The notes beneath the pieces are model-generated. The model was not told the DNA's origin and ran no database searches. It worked only from the letters and a program-made list of their open reading frames with translations. A stretch of DNA of 64,000 bases, from assembly GCA_024234935.1 (NCBI GenBank), contig JACKNI010000001.1, positions 372,001 to 436,000 of the forward strand, in the 5' to 3' direction. This stretch comes from Chromatiales bacterium. Lineage in GTDB: Bacteria > Pseudomonadota > Gammaproteobacteria > Steroidobacterales > GCA-2729495. Shown piece by piece: positions 8,929 through 18,481 of the stretch. The position numbers and the translations under genes were made by a program. Within the stretch, counting starts at the first letter, position 1, and each line of letters starts with the position of its first letter.

Positions 8929-8934
8929 ATTATA
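8929..8934 (-). promoter_or_regulatory. Perfect -10 box upstream of dksA
   Basis: On the minus strand TATAAT occurs at 8934-8929, 35 bases before the dksA start codon. No convincing -35 hexamer sits 16-18 bases upstream in this GC-rich stretch, so the promoter call rests on the -10 and its position. Confidence 0.45.
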
Positions 8935-8994
8935 CATAGCCGGGGCCGGGCGCAAAGACCCGTAACCGGTTTCGGGATGCCCGGATGTCGGTAC

Positions 8995-9411
8995 CTATAC
9001 CTGGTCTGCTTCGCGCGACGGCAGGCGGACCGGGACCTCGGCTTGCCAGCCGGACTGCCTGTGTTCGGCGACGATCGATGTATAAATCCCGCCCCGGACG
9101 TTGAAATCCGCGCTCAGGCGCATGAAGCGGGGTGCTACCGTTCTCACCAATTCATTCAGGATATCGTTGGTCACCGCCTCGTGAAAAACCCCCCGGTCAC
9201 GGAAAGACCAGATGTAGTTTTTCAGGGACTTCAGTTCGATACACAGCTTATCGGGAATGTACTCCAGATGGAGTACAGCGAAATCCGGCTGCCCCGTGCG
9301 CGGACAGAGGCAGGTAAATTCCGGAAGGCGCATGCGAATGGTGTAGGGTCTCGCCGTTTCCGGGTTCTGGAAGGTCTCCAGAACAGGCTGATCTGAATCG
9401 TTGCTGTTCAC
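8995..9411 (-). CDS. queF: NADPH-dependent 7-cyano-7-deazaguanine reductase QueF (short YkvM type)
   Basis: QueF reduces preQ0 to preQ1 in queuosine biosynthesis. The product contains the thioimidate-forming cysteine in EFTCLCPRTGQPDF, IELKSLK, the FHEAVTNDI segment and DFNVRGGI, all typical of the short unimodular QueF type. I placed the start at the GTG at 9411 (138 residues). An in-frame TTG at 9474 would add 21 residues with no family similarity; neither has a strong ribosome-binding site. The gene points away from smc, divergent across a 134-base gap. No other queuosine genes lie in the window. Confidence 0.9.
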   Translation of the reverse strand: MNSNDSDQPVLETFQNPETARPYTIRMRLPEFTCLCPRTGQPDFAVLHLEYIPDKLCIELKSLKNYIWSFRDRGVFHEAVTNDILNELVRTVAPRFMRLSADFNVRGGIYTSIVAEHRQSGWQAEVPVRLPSREADQV

Positions 9412-9545
9412 AATAGCTGGCTCGTTTGTATGGGCGTGCAGATGATTACTGATCTCCCGGCTTTGGGTGTGCAAGGCCGGGATTTAATTTACACTAGGTC
9501 CGCCGCACCCGTTAGTGTTGTTACTCATCCTGGACGTCTGAAATT

Positions 9546-12500
9546 ATGCGACTCAGCAAGATAAAGCTTGCGGGTTTTAAGTCCTTTGTGGACCCGACCA
9601 CCGTTCACTTTCCCAGTAATCTGGTCGGTGTCGTCGGCCCGAACGGCTGCGGGAAGTCGAACATCATCGATGCGATCCGCTGGGTCATGGGTGAGACTTC
9701 CGCCCGGCACCTGCGGGGCGACTCCATGGAGGACGTCATATTCAGCGGGTCCAACTCGCGGAAACCGGTCGGTTCAGCATCCATCGAGCTGTTCTTCGAT
9801 AATTCCGACGGTGCGCTTGGCGGCCAATACGCAAGTTATGCAGAGATCTCGATCCGCCGCATGGTCAGTCGTGACGGCATATCGCAGTACTTTCTGAACA
9901 ACACGCGATGCCGGCGCAAGGACATCACGAGCCTGTTCATGGGGACAGGTCTCGGGCCTCGCAGCTACGCCATTATCGAGCAGGGCATGGTGTCCCGCCT
10001 TGTCGATGCGAAGCCGGAGGAAATGCGCAGCTATATTGAGGAAGCAGCGGGGATATCCAAGTACAAGGAGCGGCGCCGGGAGACCGAATCCCGTATCCAC
10101 AATACGCGTGAAAATCTTGCGCGCCTTTCAGACCTTCGTACCGAGGTCGAGAAGCAGATCAGGCACCTGCAGCGTCAGGCCCAGGTGGCCGAACGTTACA
10201 AGACCCTGAAGCAGCAGGAGCGGCAACTTGAGGCCGAGTTGCTCTCGATGCGCCTCGCTGAGCTTGATCAGGGCCTGGGCGCGCAGCGAAGCGAGCTGTC
10301 TGCGCGGCAGACCGGGCTGGAGGCAGCGATTGCGGGGCAGCGGCAGGTGGAGGCGGATATCGAACGGGCGCGGGCCCGCCACGTCGAGGTCAGCGACCGT
10401 TTTACAGCCGTCCAGGCAAATTACTATTCGGTTCAGGGCGAAATTGCCCGGCTTGAGCAGACGATTGCGCACAACCGTGAATCGCGGGAACGCCAGTTGA
10501 AGGAGCTTGTCGGTGCACAGACCGAACTGGCGAACCTCAGCACGGAGGTGGGGCGTGATACGGCGCTGGTAGCCGGCCTTGCTCTCGAGCTTGCGGATTT
10601 TGAGCCGCGACTCGAGGCAATCCAACGCGAGGCAGAACAGGCGGGCGAGGAACTGCGTGGCAGTGAGGCTGCACTGGCGGACTGGCAACAGCGCTGGCAC
10701 GGCTTCAATCTCGACGTAAAGGAGCAGCAGCAGCTCCGCCAGCTTGAGCAGACCCGGCTTGAACATATCGGTGCGCATCGCGACCGTCTGTCCCGGCAGC
10801 TGGATTCGGTAGAGGGCGAAAGATCATCGATATCCGTGGTTGATCTGGAAGCCAGACTGCAAGTGCAGCTGCAGAATCAGGCGGAGACGTTGGCAAGTCT
10901 TGAGGCCGAGACGCGAAACCTGGAAGAGGTGGAGCGCCGGCTCGTGGCGCAGCGCGAGGCAGAGCGGCAGCTGGGAGCGGATGTCCTGCAGCTTCGCGGT
11001 GAGCTGGAGTCGCGGCGTGGGCGTCTGGACACCTTGCGCGCAATCCAGAACACGGCTTTCGGTAATGAGGAAGCGGTGCTGGGTGAGTGGCTTGCCGGTA
11101 CCGGGCTTGCGCGCCGCCGCCGGCTGGTTCAGGAACTCGTCGCCGACGACCGATGGACGCGCGCGATCGAGACCGTGCTGGGAGATTTTCTCCAGGCAAT
11201 CTGTGTCGAAGACTCGACCCGCCACCTGTCTGCCTTGCCGGACACGAGTCTGGTGCTGCTGGATTCCGGGCCTCCGGACGGCGATGCGGAAACCGCGCCT
11301 GGAACCCTTGCAGCGCACGTCAGGAATGCCGGTCAGTTGCAGGGCATGCTGTCGGCGGTGCGCTGCGCAAATACCCTGGATGAAGCGCTGACGCTTCGCG
11401 GGTCGCTGAAATCCGGCGAATCCGTTATTACCCCGGATGGTGTGTGGCTTGGTGTGCACTGGCTGCGTATCAGTCGCGGGCAGCGCCACGTTGGCATGAT
11501 GGCACGGGAGCAGGAGATTCGTGCCCTGTCGGATGCTGTAGCCGAGCACGAGGTGCGTGCGGAGTTGCTGTCCGGCAACCGGATCGAGGCACGTCAGGAA
11601 ATCGAGGCCCTCGAGCAGCGGCGGCTGGATGCACAGAGCCGGCTGACCGAGGCAAATCGCCAGAGTCTTGAAGCTACCGCGTTCGTTGCCGGGCTGCAGA
11701 CCGAGCTTGACCGCGCACGCCAGAGACTGGAGACCCTTGATCAGGACAGCAGTACGGTGCAGGACGAGCTGGTTTCTGTCGGTGCCGCAATCGACGAGGC
11801 CCGTGATCGACTTGTCGCCGCAGAAGCCGCGCTTGCCGCACTCGAGGAACGTCGGCCGGGCTTGCGGCAGGAGCAGGATGACTTGCTGCTTGCCTATAAC
11901 CGTCTCCGGGAGCGGACTGAAGATCGCCGCAATGCGGTTGCACAAACCCAGATCGACTATGAAGGTCGCAGAACAGCACACGGTGCGGCGGTCGCAGCTC
12001 TCGAGCGACTGGTTGCCCAGCAACGTCAACTCGATCAGCGCATGGCGATGCTGCGCGAAAACATCAGTGCAAGCGAGGCTCCGCTGCAGGAGTTCCAGCA
12101 GGAACTGGACGGGTATCTGGCGCGTCAACTTGAAATCCAGCAGGAACTCAACCAGCAGCGGGAAGAGTTGTCAGCCGTCGAATCGGAGGTCAAGACAGCC
12201 GAACTGCACAGGCATGAACTTGAGAAACAGGTCGAGGCCTCTCGCGAGCTGGTGGAGGGCCTTCGAGTCAGTGTCCGCGAACTGGAGGTGCGGCGCGAAG
12301 CACTTGCTGAGCGCTTCGCTGCGACGGGAATTGCGATGGCTGATATGGAGGGCCAGCTTCCGGAGAATGCCAATGCCGGGGAGTGGGATCAGCGATTGCA
12401 GGCAGTTCGCGCGTCTGTGGAGCGGCTCGGACCCATCAACCTCGCCGCCATCAGCGAGTTCTCGGAACAGTCTGAACGCAAAACCTATCTGGATTCACAG

Positions 12501-13040
12501 CATGCTGACCTCAGCGCTGCGCTCGAGACACTCGAGCATGCCATCCGGCGTATAGACCGTGAAACGCGGACCCGGTTTCAGGAGACTTTCGACAACATCA
12601 ATACGGGTCTGAAGCGGCTGTTCCCCCGTCTCTTCGGTGGTGGGCACGCCTATCTCAGTCTGGATGGCGACGACCTGCTCAGTTCGGGTGTGACCGTCAT
12701 GGCCCGGCCGCCGGGCAAGCGCAACAGCCATATTCACCTGCTCTCCGGCGGTGAAAAGGCGCTGACGGCGGTGGCACTGATATTCTCGATTTTCGAGTTG
12801 AATCCGGCGCCTTTCTGCCTGCTGGACGAGGTCGATGCGCCACTGGACGAGGCCAACGTAAATCGCTTCTGCGATATCGTTCGCGAAATGTCCGGTACCG
12901 TGCAGTTCATCGTGATCACACACAACAAGACGACGATGGAAATGGTCAGGCAGTTGACTGGCGTTACCATGAACGAACCTGGCGTATCCCGTCTCGTGGC
13001 GGTGGATATCGATGAGGCAGTCAAGCTTGCAGCCAGTTGA
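9546..13040 (+). CDS. smc: Chromosome segregation protein SMC
   Basis: SMC is the ATPase core of bacterial condensin. The 1164-residue product has the Walker A motif GPNGCGKSN near residues 31-39, two long coiled-coil arms separated by a hinge (around 510-650), and C-terminal ABC signature LLSGGEKALTAVAL (around 1065) with Walker B FCLLDEVDAPLDE. The length is standard. It heads the smc-zipA-ligA block, with zipA 10 bases downstream. Its partners ScpA and ScpB are not in the window. Presence of SMC rather than MukBEF fits a gammaproteobacterium outside the enteric/Vibrio group. Confidence 0.97.
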   Translation: MRLSKIKLAGFKSFVDPTTVHFPSNLVGVVGPNGCGKSNIIDAIRWVMGETSARHLRGDSMEDVIFSGSNSRKPVGSASIELFFDNSDGALGGQYASYAEISIRRMVSRDGISQYFLNNTRCRRKDITSLFMGTGLGPRSYAIIEQGMVSRLVDAKPEEMRSYIEEAAGISKYKERRRETESRIHNTRENLARLSDLRTEVEKQIRHLQRQAQVAERYKTLKQQERQLEAELLSMRLAELDQGLGAQRSELSARQTGLEAAIAGQRQVEADIERARARHVEVSDRFTAVQANYYSVQGEIARLEQTIAHNRESRERQLKELVGAQTELANLSTEVGRDTALVAGLALELADFEPRLEAIQREAEQAGEELRGSEAALADWQQRWHGFNLDVKEQQQLRQLEQTRLEHIGAHRDRLSRQLDSVEGERSSISVVDLEARLQVQLQNQAETLASLEAETRNLEEVERRLVAQREAERQLGADVLQLRGELESRRGRLDTLRAIQNTAFGNEEAVLGEWLAGTGLARRRRLVQELVADDRWTRAIETVLGDFLQAICVEDSTRHLSALPDTSLVLLDSGPPDGDAETAPGTLAAHVRNAGQLQGMLSAVRCANTLDEALTLRGSLKSGESVITPDGVWLGVHWLRISRGQRHVGMMAREQEIRALSDAVAEHEVRAELLSGNRIEARQEIEALEQRRLDAQSRLTEANRQSLEATAFVAGLQTELDRARQRLETLDQDSSTVQDELVSVGAAIDEARDRLVAAEAALAALEERRPGLRQEQDDLLLAYNRLRERTEDRRNAVAQTQIDYEGRRTAHGAAVAALERLVAQQRQLDQRMAMLRENISASEAPLQEFQQELDGYLARQLEIQQELNQQREELSAVESEVKTAELHRHELEKQVEASRELVEGLRVSVRELEVRREALAERFAATGIAMADMEGQLPENANAGEWDQRLQAVRASVERLGPINLAAISEFSEQSERKTYLDSQHADLSAALETLEHAIRRIDRETRTRFQETFDNINTGLKRLFPRLFGGGHAYLSLDGDDLLSSGVTVMARPPGKRNSHIHLLSGGEKALTAVALIFSIFELNPAPFCLLDEVDAPLDEANVNRFCDIVREMSGTVQFIVITHNKTTMEMVRQLTGVTMNEPGVSRLVAVDIDEAVKLAAS

Positions 13041-13050
13041 GGGCTGATTC

Positions 13051-13689
13051 GTGGAAGAACTCCGTTGGGTTCTGCTGCTCGCCGCCGTTCTGGTCCTGGC
13101 GGCAGTGTTTGTCTGGAGCCGTTACAGGGCAAAGCTCGCCAGGGCCATCCCAGCTTCGCTGCGCAAAACCCCGGCGCCATCCGTGCGCATTGAGCCGGAA
13201 CTTGAGCCTCCAGGCGCTGCCGCGGCCAGCGGCACAGCACCGGTGGTCCTGCCGGACAAGATTGTCACTATCCGTCTGCTATGCCGGGACAAGCGCGGCT
13301 TTGCCGGTGATGAACTCGTGCTCGCGCTTCGCGACAATGGACTCCAGCACGGCCGCTTCGGCATTTTTCATCACTACCCTGATGACGGTGTCGGGAGCGA
13401 TGCCGGTACCGAGCCGGTATTCAGCGTGGCAAGCCTCACCGAGCCCGGTTCGTTTGACCTGACCCGGCTGCGTAACGACAGTTTTCCCGGAGTCAGCCTG
13501 TTCATGGGCCTGCCGGGACCGATGGACGGTGTTGCTGCTTTTGATGCGATGGTTGCGACCGCCCGATCCATTGCCGCACAGCTTGAGGGTGACCTGGTAG
13601 ACGAGCAAGGCAGCACACTCAGCATTCAGCGTGAGCGCTATTTGCGCGAGGAAGTGATCCAGTTCCAGCATCGACAGGGGCGTGGCTGA
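13051..13689 (+). CDS. zipA: Cell division protein ZipA
   Basis: ZipA tethers FtsZ to the inner membrane. The 212-residue product has one N-terminal transmembrane helix (about 5-24), a short basic/proline-rich linker, and a C-terminal FtsZ-binding domain from about residue 68 with the family pattern around IVTIRLLCRDKRGFAGDEL and FPGVSLFMGLPGP. The linker is much shorter than in E. coli ZipA (328 residues), as often seen outside enterics. The start is GTG at 13051, directly before the hydrophobic helix. Its stop overlaps the ligA start region, so the two are probably cotranslated. Confidence 0.92.
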   Translation: MEELRWVLLLAAVLVLAAVFVWSRYRAKLARAIPASLRKTPAPSVRIEPELEPPGAAAASGTAPVVLPDKIVTIRLLCRDKRGFAGDELVLALRDNGLQHGRFGIFHHYPDDGVGSDAGTEPVFSVASLTEPGSFDLTRLRNDSFPGVSLFMGLPGPMDGVAAFDAMVATARSIAAQLEGDLVDEQGSTLSIQRERYLREEVIQFQHRQGRG

Positions 13690-15721
13690 GGCGTCGCAGC
13701 GCATGGCAACGAAGGCGACCCCGGGACAGGTGAGACGTGCAGCCGAGCTGCGGCAGCTGCTTGTCGCACACAATCGTCAGTATTACGAACTCGACGATCC
13801 GGTTATCCCGGATGCGGAATACGATCGACTGTTTCAGGAACTCCTGGCACTGGAACGCGATTTTCCCGATTTGGCGACGATTGATTCACCAACCCGGCGC
13901 GTCGGCGGGGCAGTGGCCAGCGGGTTCGCCGAGATCGTTCACGGGGTGCCAATGCTGTCGCTGGATAACGCCTTCAGCGATCAGGATGTCACGGATTTCG
14001 ACCGGCGGGTCCGCGAACGGCTTGGCCGTGAAACAGTAGTCTATTCGGCCGAGCCCAAGCTGGATGGTGTTGCCATCAGCCTGACTTACGAGCAGGGACT
14101 TCTGGTGCGAGCGGCCACGCGTGGCGATGGGGCTGTTGGCGAAGACGTGACACATAACATCCGGACCATCAATTCGGTGCCATTGAAGCTGCACGGGGAG
14201 CGCGTTCCGGAGCGCATGGAAGTTCGCGGTGAGGTTTACATGCCGCGCGAGGGCTTTCTGGCACTCAACAAGCGGGCCGTGCAGTCGGGTGACAAGCTCT
14301 TTGCCAATCCGCGCAATGCTGCGGCCGGCAGTCTCAGGCAACTGGATCCTCTGGTGGCAGCCCGGCGACCGCTTGAATTGTTTGCCTATGGCGTTGGCCT
14401 CGTGACCGGCGGTGAACTGCCGGAGCGGCATAGTGAGACGCTGCGCATGCTGGCCGGGTGGGGCCTGCCGATCTGCTCTGAGGTTGCGGTGCTCAGTGGT
14501 GCCGACGCCTGTCTGCGGTACTACCGTGATCTGTCAGCGCGTCGTCACGCTTTGGCTTTTGACATCGATGGCGTGGTCTACAAGGTCGATGACTATGCGG
14601 GTCAGCAAGAACTGGGCTTTGTGGCGCGCGCCCCGCGGTGGGCGATTGCGCACAAGTTTCCCGCTGAAGAACGGTCGAGTCGCGTCGAGGCGATCGACTT
14701 CCAGGTCGGACGAACCGGCGCACTGACCCCCGTTGCGCGCCTGAATCCGGTCTTTGTCGGTGGGGCGACAGTCAGCAACGCGACCCTGCACAATTTTGCC
14801 GACCTGCACCGCAAGGATGTGCGCGTCGGTGACACGGTCGTGGTGCGCCGGGCGGGTGATGTGATTCCCGAGATCGTCTCGGTAGTTCTTGAGCGCAGAC
14901 CCGCTGGGACCAGTGAGGTCGCCGTTCCCGTCAGCTGCCCCGTGTGCGGGTCCGAAGTGGTTCAGACAGAAGGCCAGGTGGTCGTTCGCTGCAGCGGCGG
15001 GCTTGTCTGTCCCGCGCAGCGCAAGCAGGCGCTGCGTCATTTCGCGTCACGGCGGGGGATGGATATCAGCGGTCTTGGTGACCAGCTCATCGATCAGCTT
15101 GTCGACAGTGGTCTGGTCCGGACTGCCGCCGATCTCTACCGTCTCGACAGTGCCGGGCTCAGTTCACTGGACCGCATGGGCGAGCGCTCTGCAGAGAAGC
15201 TGATTGCTGCCATTTCGCGCAGCCGGAAGACCACGCTTGCACGTTTTCTGTACGCGCTGGGCATTCCGGAAGTTGGTGATGCCACCAGTCGCCTGCTGGC
15301 CAGCTATTTTGGCAGTCTGGAGAAACTTGCTGGCGCCAGTGAAGACCAGTTGCAGGCGGTGCCCGATATCGGTCCGGTAATGGCGGCAGGAATTGCTGCC
15401 TTTTTCCGGCAGCGGGACAACCGGACAATTGTCGATGAATTGCGTGCGTCGGGCGTTGGCTGGGATGACCTTCCTGCGCCGGAGCACAGCAATCAGTCGC
15501 TTCGTGGCCAGAGCTTTGTCCTCACCGGTACGCTTGCGGCGATGGGCCGTGATGAGGCCAAAGCGAAAATCGAGTCGCTCGGTGGCAAGGTCAGCAGCAG
15601 CGTGTCAGCCCGTACCACATATCTTGTATGTGGCGAGAATCCCGGTTCGAAGCTGGCCCGGGCTGTTTCGCTCGGTGTACAGGTGCTGGATGAACCGGCA
15701 TTGCTGGCTTTGCTGCGATAA
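13682..15721 (+). CDS. ligA: NAD-dependent DNA ligase LigA
   Basis: LigA seals nicks in DNA using NAD. All domains are visible: Ia domain (YYELDDPVIPDAEYD), adenylation domain with the AMP-accepting Lys126 in KLDGVAI, OB fold, a Cys4 zinc finger (CPVCG and two further cysteines), helix-hairpin-helix repeats, and a C-terminal BRCT domain (GQSFVLTGTL). The 679-residue length is normal. The GTG at 13682 overlaps the end of zipA by 8 bases; an ATG at 13703 would remove seven residues and is an acceptable alternative. Confidence 0.97.
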   Translation: MAEASQRMATKATPGQVRRAAELRQLLVAHNRQYYELDDPVIPDAEYDRLFQELLALERDFPDLATIDSPTRRVGGAVASGFAEIVHGVPMLSLDNAFSDQDVTDFDRRVRERLGRETVVYSAEPKLDGVAISLTYEQGLLVRAATRGDGAVGEDVTHNIRTINSVPLKLHGERVPERMEVRGEVYMPREGFLALNKRAVQSGDKLFANPRNAAAGSLRQLDPLVAARRPLELFAYGVGLVTGGELPERHSETLRMLAGWGLPICSEVAVLSGADACLRYYRDLSARRHALAFDIDGVVYKVDDYAGQQELGFVARAPRWAIAHKFPAEERSSRVEAIDFQVGRTGALTPVARLNPVFVGGATVSNATLHNFADLHRKDVRVGDTVVVRRAGDVIPEIVSVVLERRPAGTSEVAVPVSCPVCGSEVVQTEGQVVVRCSGGLVCPAQRKQALRHFASRRGMDISGLGDQLIDQLVDSGLVRTAADLYRLDSAGLSSLDRMGERSAEKLIAAISRSRKTTLARFLYALGIPEVGDATSRLLASYFGSLEKLAGASEDQLQAVPDIGPVMAAGIAAFFRQRDNRTIVDELRASGVGWDDLPAPEHSNQSLRGQSFVLTGTLAAMGRDEAKAKIESLGGKVSSSVSARTTYLVCGENPGSKLARAVSLGVQVLDEPALLALLR

Positions 15722-15766
15722 CCGATGGTGCGGGGAAGCTGCAGTTCACAAAGTCAGAACTGCAAA

Positions 15767-15796
15767 TTGCCGGTAGTGTGCGGGACGCTGCATAAT
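15767..15796 (+). promoter_or_regulatory. Candidate sigma70 promoter for glgP
   Basis: TTGCCG (15767-15772) and CATAAT (15791-15796) are separated by 18 bases. Transcription would start near 15803, leaving a leader of about 40 bases before the ATG at 15843; this also argues against the in-frame ATG at 15810 as the translation start. Confidence 0.4.
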
Positions 15797-15842
15797 CTGC
15801 TGACTGGCGATGGATCCGCCGCGCAGAACAGAAAAGCATTTC

Positions 15843-18467
15843 ATGACCGGACAACAGTTTCCTTTGCATGTACAGGCCCGATTGCCGGAGCGCATAGAGC
15901 GCCTGAATGACCTGGCTTCCAATCTCTGGTTCAGCTGGCATCGGCCAACGCGCCAGCTTTTCGATACTCTCGACCGGAGCCTGTGGTGGCGGACCGGCCG
16001 GAATCCGAAAGTATTCCTGCGCTGTATTGACCAGTCGATTCTGGAACTGGCAGCCAGGAATGACACTTTTCTGGGCGCTTATCGTCGCGCGGTTGCCGAG
16101 TATGACTCGTACCTCGAACAGAAGGTCGAAGGCTACGAGCCGGCTGGCCTGGATCAGGATAACCTCATCGCCTATTTCTGTGCCGAGTTCGGCTACCACG
16201 AGAGTTTTCCGATTTATTCAGGTGGTCTCGGAATTCTCGCTGGCGACCATTGCAAGACGGCGAGTGATCTGCGCCTGCCTTTCGTCGCCGTCGGCCTGCT
16301 TTATCGGCAGGGTTACTTCAATCAGCGGATCGACGAGCATGGTCAGCAGATCGCCGAGTATGGCTGTATCGAGGCCTATGACGCACCGGTTCAGGCTACC
16401 CGCGATGCGGCAGGCAAAGAGGTCGTTGTTCACTGCCAGATCGACGGCCGCCAGGTCGCGGTCAAGGTCTGGCAGGCGGGAGTAGGGCGCATCAATGTTC
16501 TGCTGCTCGACACGGACCTTGTACAGAATGAGCCGACCGACCGGCAAATCACCAGGCAGCTCTATGGTGGCGACAGCCAGCTCCGGCTGCAGCAGGAGAT
16601 CATTCTCGGCATTGGCGGTGTGCGCGCCCTGCGGGCTGCCGGATTGGCTCCACAGGTCTGGCATATCAATGAGGGACATGCTGCATTTCAGGTCATTGAA
16701 CGGGTGCGCGAACTGGTCGTTGGCGGCCTGGTGTTTGACGCGGCGATTGAAGTCGTGGCGGCAAATACGGTATTCACGACGCACACGCCGGTATCGGCCG
16801 GGCATGATGTATTTGGTCCTGAGTCGGTCCTGAACCACTTTCGTACTCTGGTGCCCGAGCTGGGTATCACCGAAGAGGCGTTCCTGAATCTGGCGCGGGA
16901 GAACAGTTCGCATCCCGGTTTCAACATGACCAGGCTTGCACTGCGCGGATCGCGGCACGTCAATGGCGTCAGTCGGCTCCATGGCCGGGTGACGTCGAAT
17001 ATCTGCGCGGGGGCGTGGCCGGAAGTGCCGGCAGCCGAGAACCCGGTCGGCTATGTGACCAACGGCGTTCACGTTCCGACTTTCATGCAGAAGGAATGGT
17101 CAGATCTGCTGGAGCAGAATCTCGGACCGTCATGGCGATACCAGATCACTGATCGCGAGCTGCTCAGCAAGATCGACGACATTCCAGACGGGCGGTTCTG
17201 GTACGTCAACCAGCAGGTCAAGGCCGCGATGCTCTATGGTCTTCGCGAGCGTTTGCGTCGCCAGCACAGCCGCAATCAGCTGTCCGAGGCGCATGTGCAC
17301 CGGTTGCTGAAGTACCTGGATCCGGAGCGCCCCGATGTACTGACGATCGGCTTCGGGAGACGTTTTGCCACCTACAAGCGAGCAACCCTGCTGTTGCAGG
17401 ATCTTGGCTGGCTGAAACAGATCGTTGATACCGATGAACGCCCGGTGGTATTTGTTTTTGCCGGCAAGGCGCACCCTGCTGATATGCCGGCACAGGAACT
17501 CCTGAAGGAGTTGCACCGTGTCAGTCAGCTGCCAGAGTTCTCGGGAAAGCTGCTCATTGTTGAAGGCTATGACATGGGCCTCGGCAGAATGCTGACTTCA
17601 GGTGTTGATGTCTGGCTGAATACACCGGTCTATCCGATGGAGGCCAGTGGCACTTCCGGCATGAAGGCGGCGATCAACGGAACTGTCAATGTCAGCGTTC
17701 TCGATGGCTGGTGGGCCGAGGCCTATGACGGAGAAAATGGCTGGGCGATTCCTCCCTCGCCACGCTCCGATGATACGGCCGAGCGGGACTGGCACGATGC
17801 CCGGACCCTCTATGAAATCCTCCAGGATGAAGTGATACCGCTCTACTATGCGCGTGACGAGCGCCTCGGTTATTCGCCTGGCTGGGTACGCAAGTGCAAG
17901 CGCTCGATGTCGACCATTCTGCCCAACTTCAACATGAATCGCGTTGTTCACGACTACGCAGGGCTCTTCTACGCGCCGGCAGCGCAGCGCGGAAAGCTGA
18001 TGAGCGCAGATGGTTATGCGGCGGCACTGACGCTGGCTGACTGGAAGAAACGCGTGCATGAAGCCTGGCCTGGCGTCAGTCTGCGACTGGCAGCACCTGT
18101 CGGGCAGCGTATCGATTTCAATGAGCCGGTTACCGTTGAAGTGGACGTGGTGCTTCATGGCCTGGCGCCGGAAGACTTGCGCCTTGAATGTCTGCTGACG
18201 CGCGAACTCTGCTCTGAACTGACGGTTTCAGTGAAACGTTTTGCAGAGCGCGGTGCTGCAGAGCGCGGCACGCGGATCGTGGGCAATGACCATGCCTACG
18301 TGGAAATCTTCGAGCCGGCGGGTGCGGCCGACAGTGAAGGTGTGCAGCGCTATCGCGTGGTCTTTCGTCCGCCGTGGTGTGGGGCACTGAATCTGGAGAT
18401 CAGGGCGGTTCCCTGGCATGTGCACCTCGCGCACCCCTATGAAATGGGACTCATGCGCTGGATGTAG
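15843..18467 (+). CDS. glgP: Alpha-glucan phosphorylase
   Basis: The enzyme releases glucose-1-phosphate from the non-reducing ends of glycogen or maltodextrin. The product (874 residues from this start) belongs to the bacterial/archaeal phosphorylase type with an N-terminal DUF3417-like region (LNDLASNLWFSWHRP). The PLP-lysine region EASGTSGMKAAINGT and the HINEGHAAF motif are present. An upstream ATG at 15810 would add 11 residues; I prefer 15843 because the resulting N-terminus resembles the family and the candidate promoter lies very close upstream. It is the first of five glycogen genes and converges on glgB with only 14 bases between the stops. Confidence 0.95.
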   Translation: MTGQQFPLHVQARLPERIERLNDLASNLWFSWHRPTRQLFDTLDRSLWWRTGRNPKVFLRCIDQSILELAARNDTFLGAYRRAVAEYDSYLEQKVEGYEPAGLDQDNLIAYFCAEFGYHESFPIYSGGLGILAGDHCKTASDLRLPFVAVGLLYRQGYFNQRIDEHGQQIAEYGCIEAYDAPVQATRDAAGKEVVVHCQIDGRQVAVKVWQAGVGRINVLLLDTDLVQNEPTDRQITRQLYGGDSQLRLQQEIILGIGGVRALRAAGLAPQVWHINEGHAAFQVIERVRELVVGGLVFDAAIEVVAANTVFTTHTPVSAGHDVFGPESVLNHFRTLVPELGITEEAFLNLARENSSHPGFNMTRLALRGSRHVNGVSRLHGRVTSNICAGAWPEVPAAENPVGYVTNGVHVPTFMQKEWSDLLEQNLGPSWRYQITDRELLSKIDDIPDGRFWYVNQQVKAAMLYGLRERLRRQHSRNQLSEAHVHRLLKYLDPERPDVLTIGFGRRFATYKRATLLLQDLGWLKQIVDTDERPVVFVFAGKAHPADMPAQELLKELHRVSQLPEFSGKLLIVEGYDMGLGRMLTSGVDVWLNTPVYPMEASGTSGMKAAINGTVNVSVLDGWWAEAYDGENGWAIPPSPRSDDTAERDWHDARTLYEILQDEVIPLYYARDERLGYSPGWVRKCKRSMSTILPNFNMNRVVHDYAGLFYAPAAQRGKLMSADGYAAALTLADWKKRVHEAWPGVSLRLAAPVGQRIDFNEPVTVEVDVVLHGLAPEDLRLECLLTRELCSELTVSVKRFAERGAAERGTRIVGNDHAYVEIFEPAGAADSEGVQRYRVVFRPPWCGALNLEIRAVPWHVHLAHPYEMGLMRWM

Positions 18468-18481
18468 CGCAGGCGCGCCGC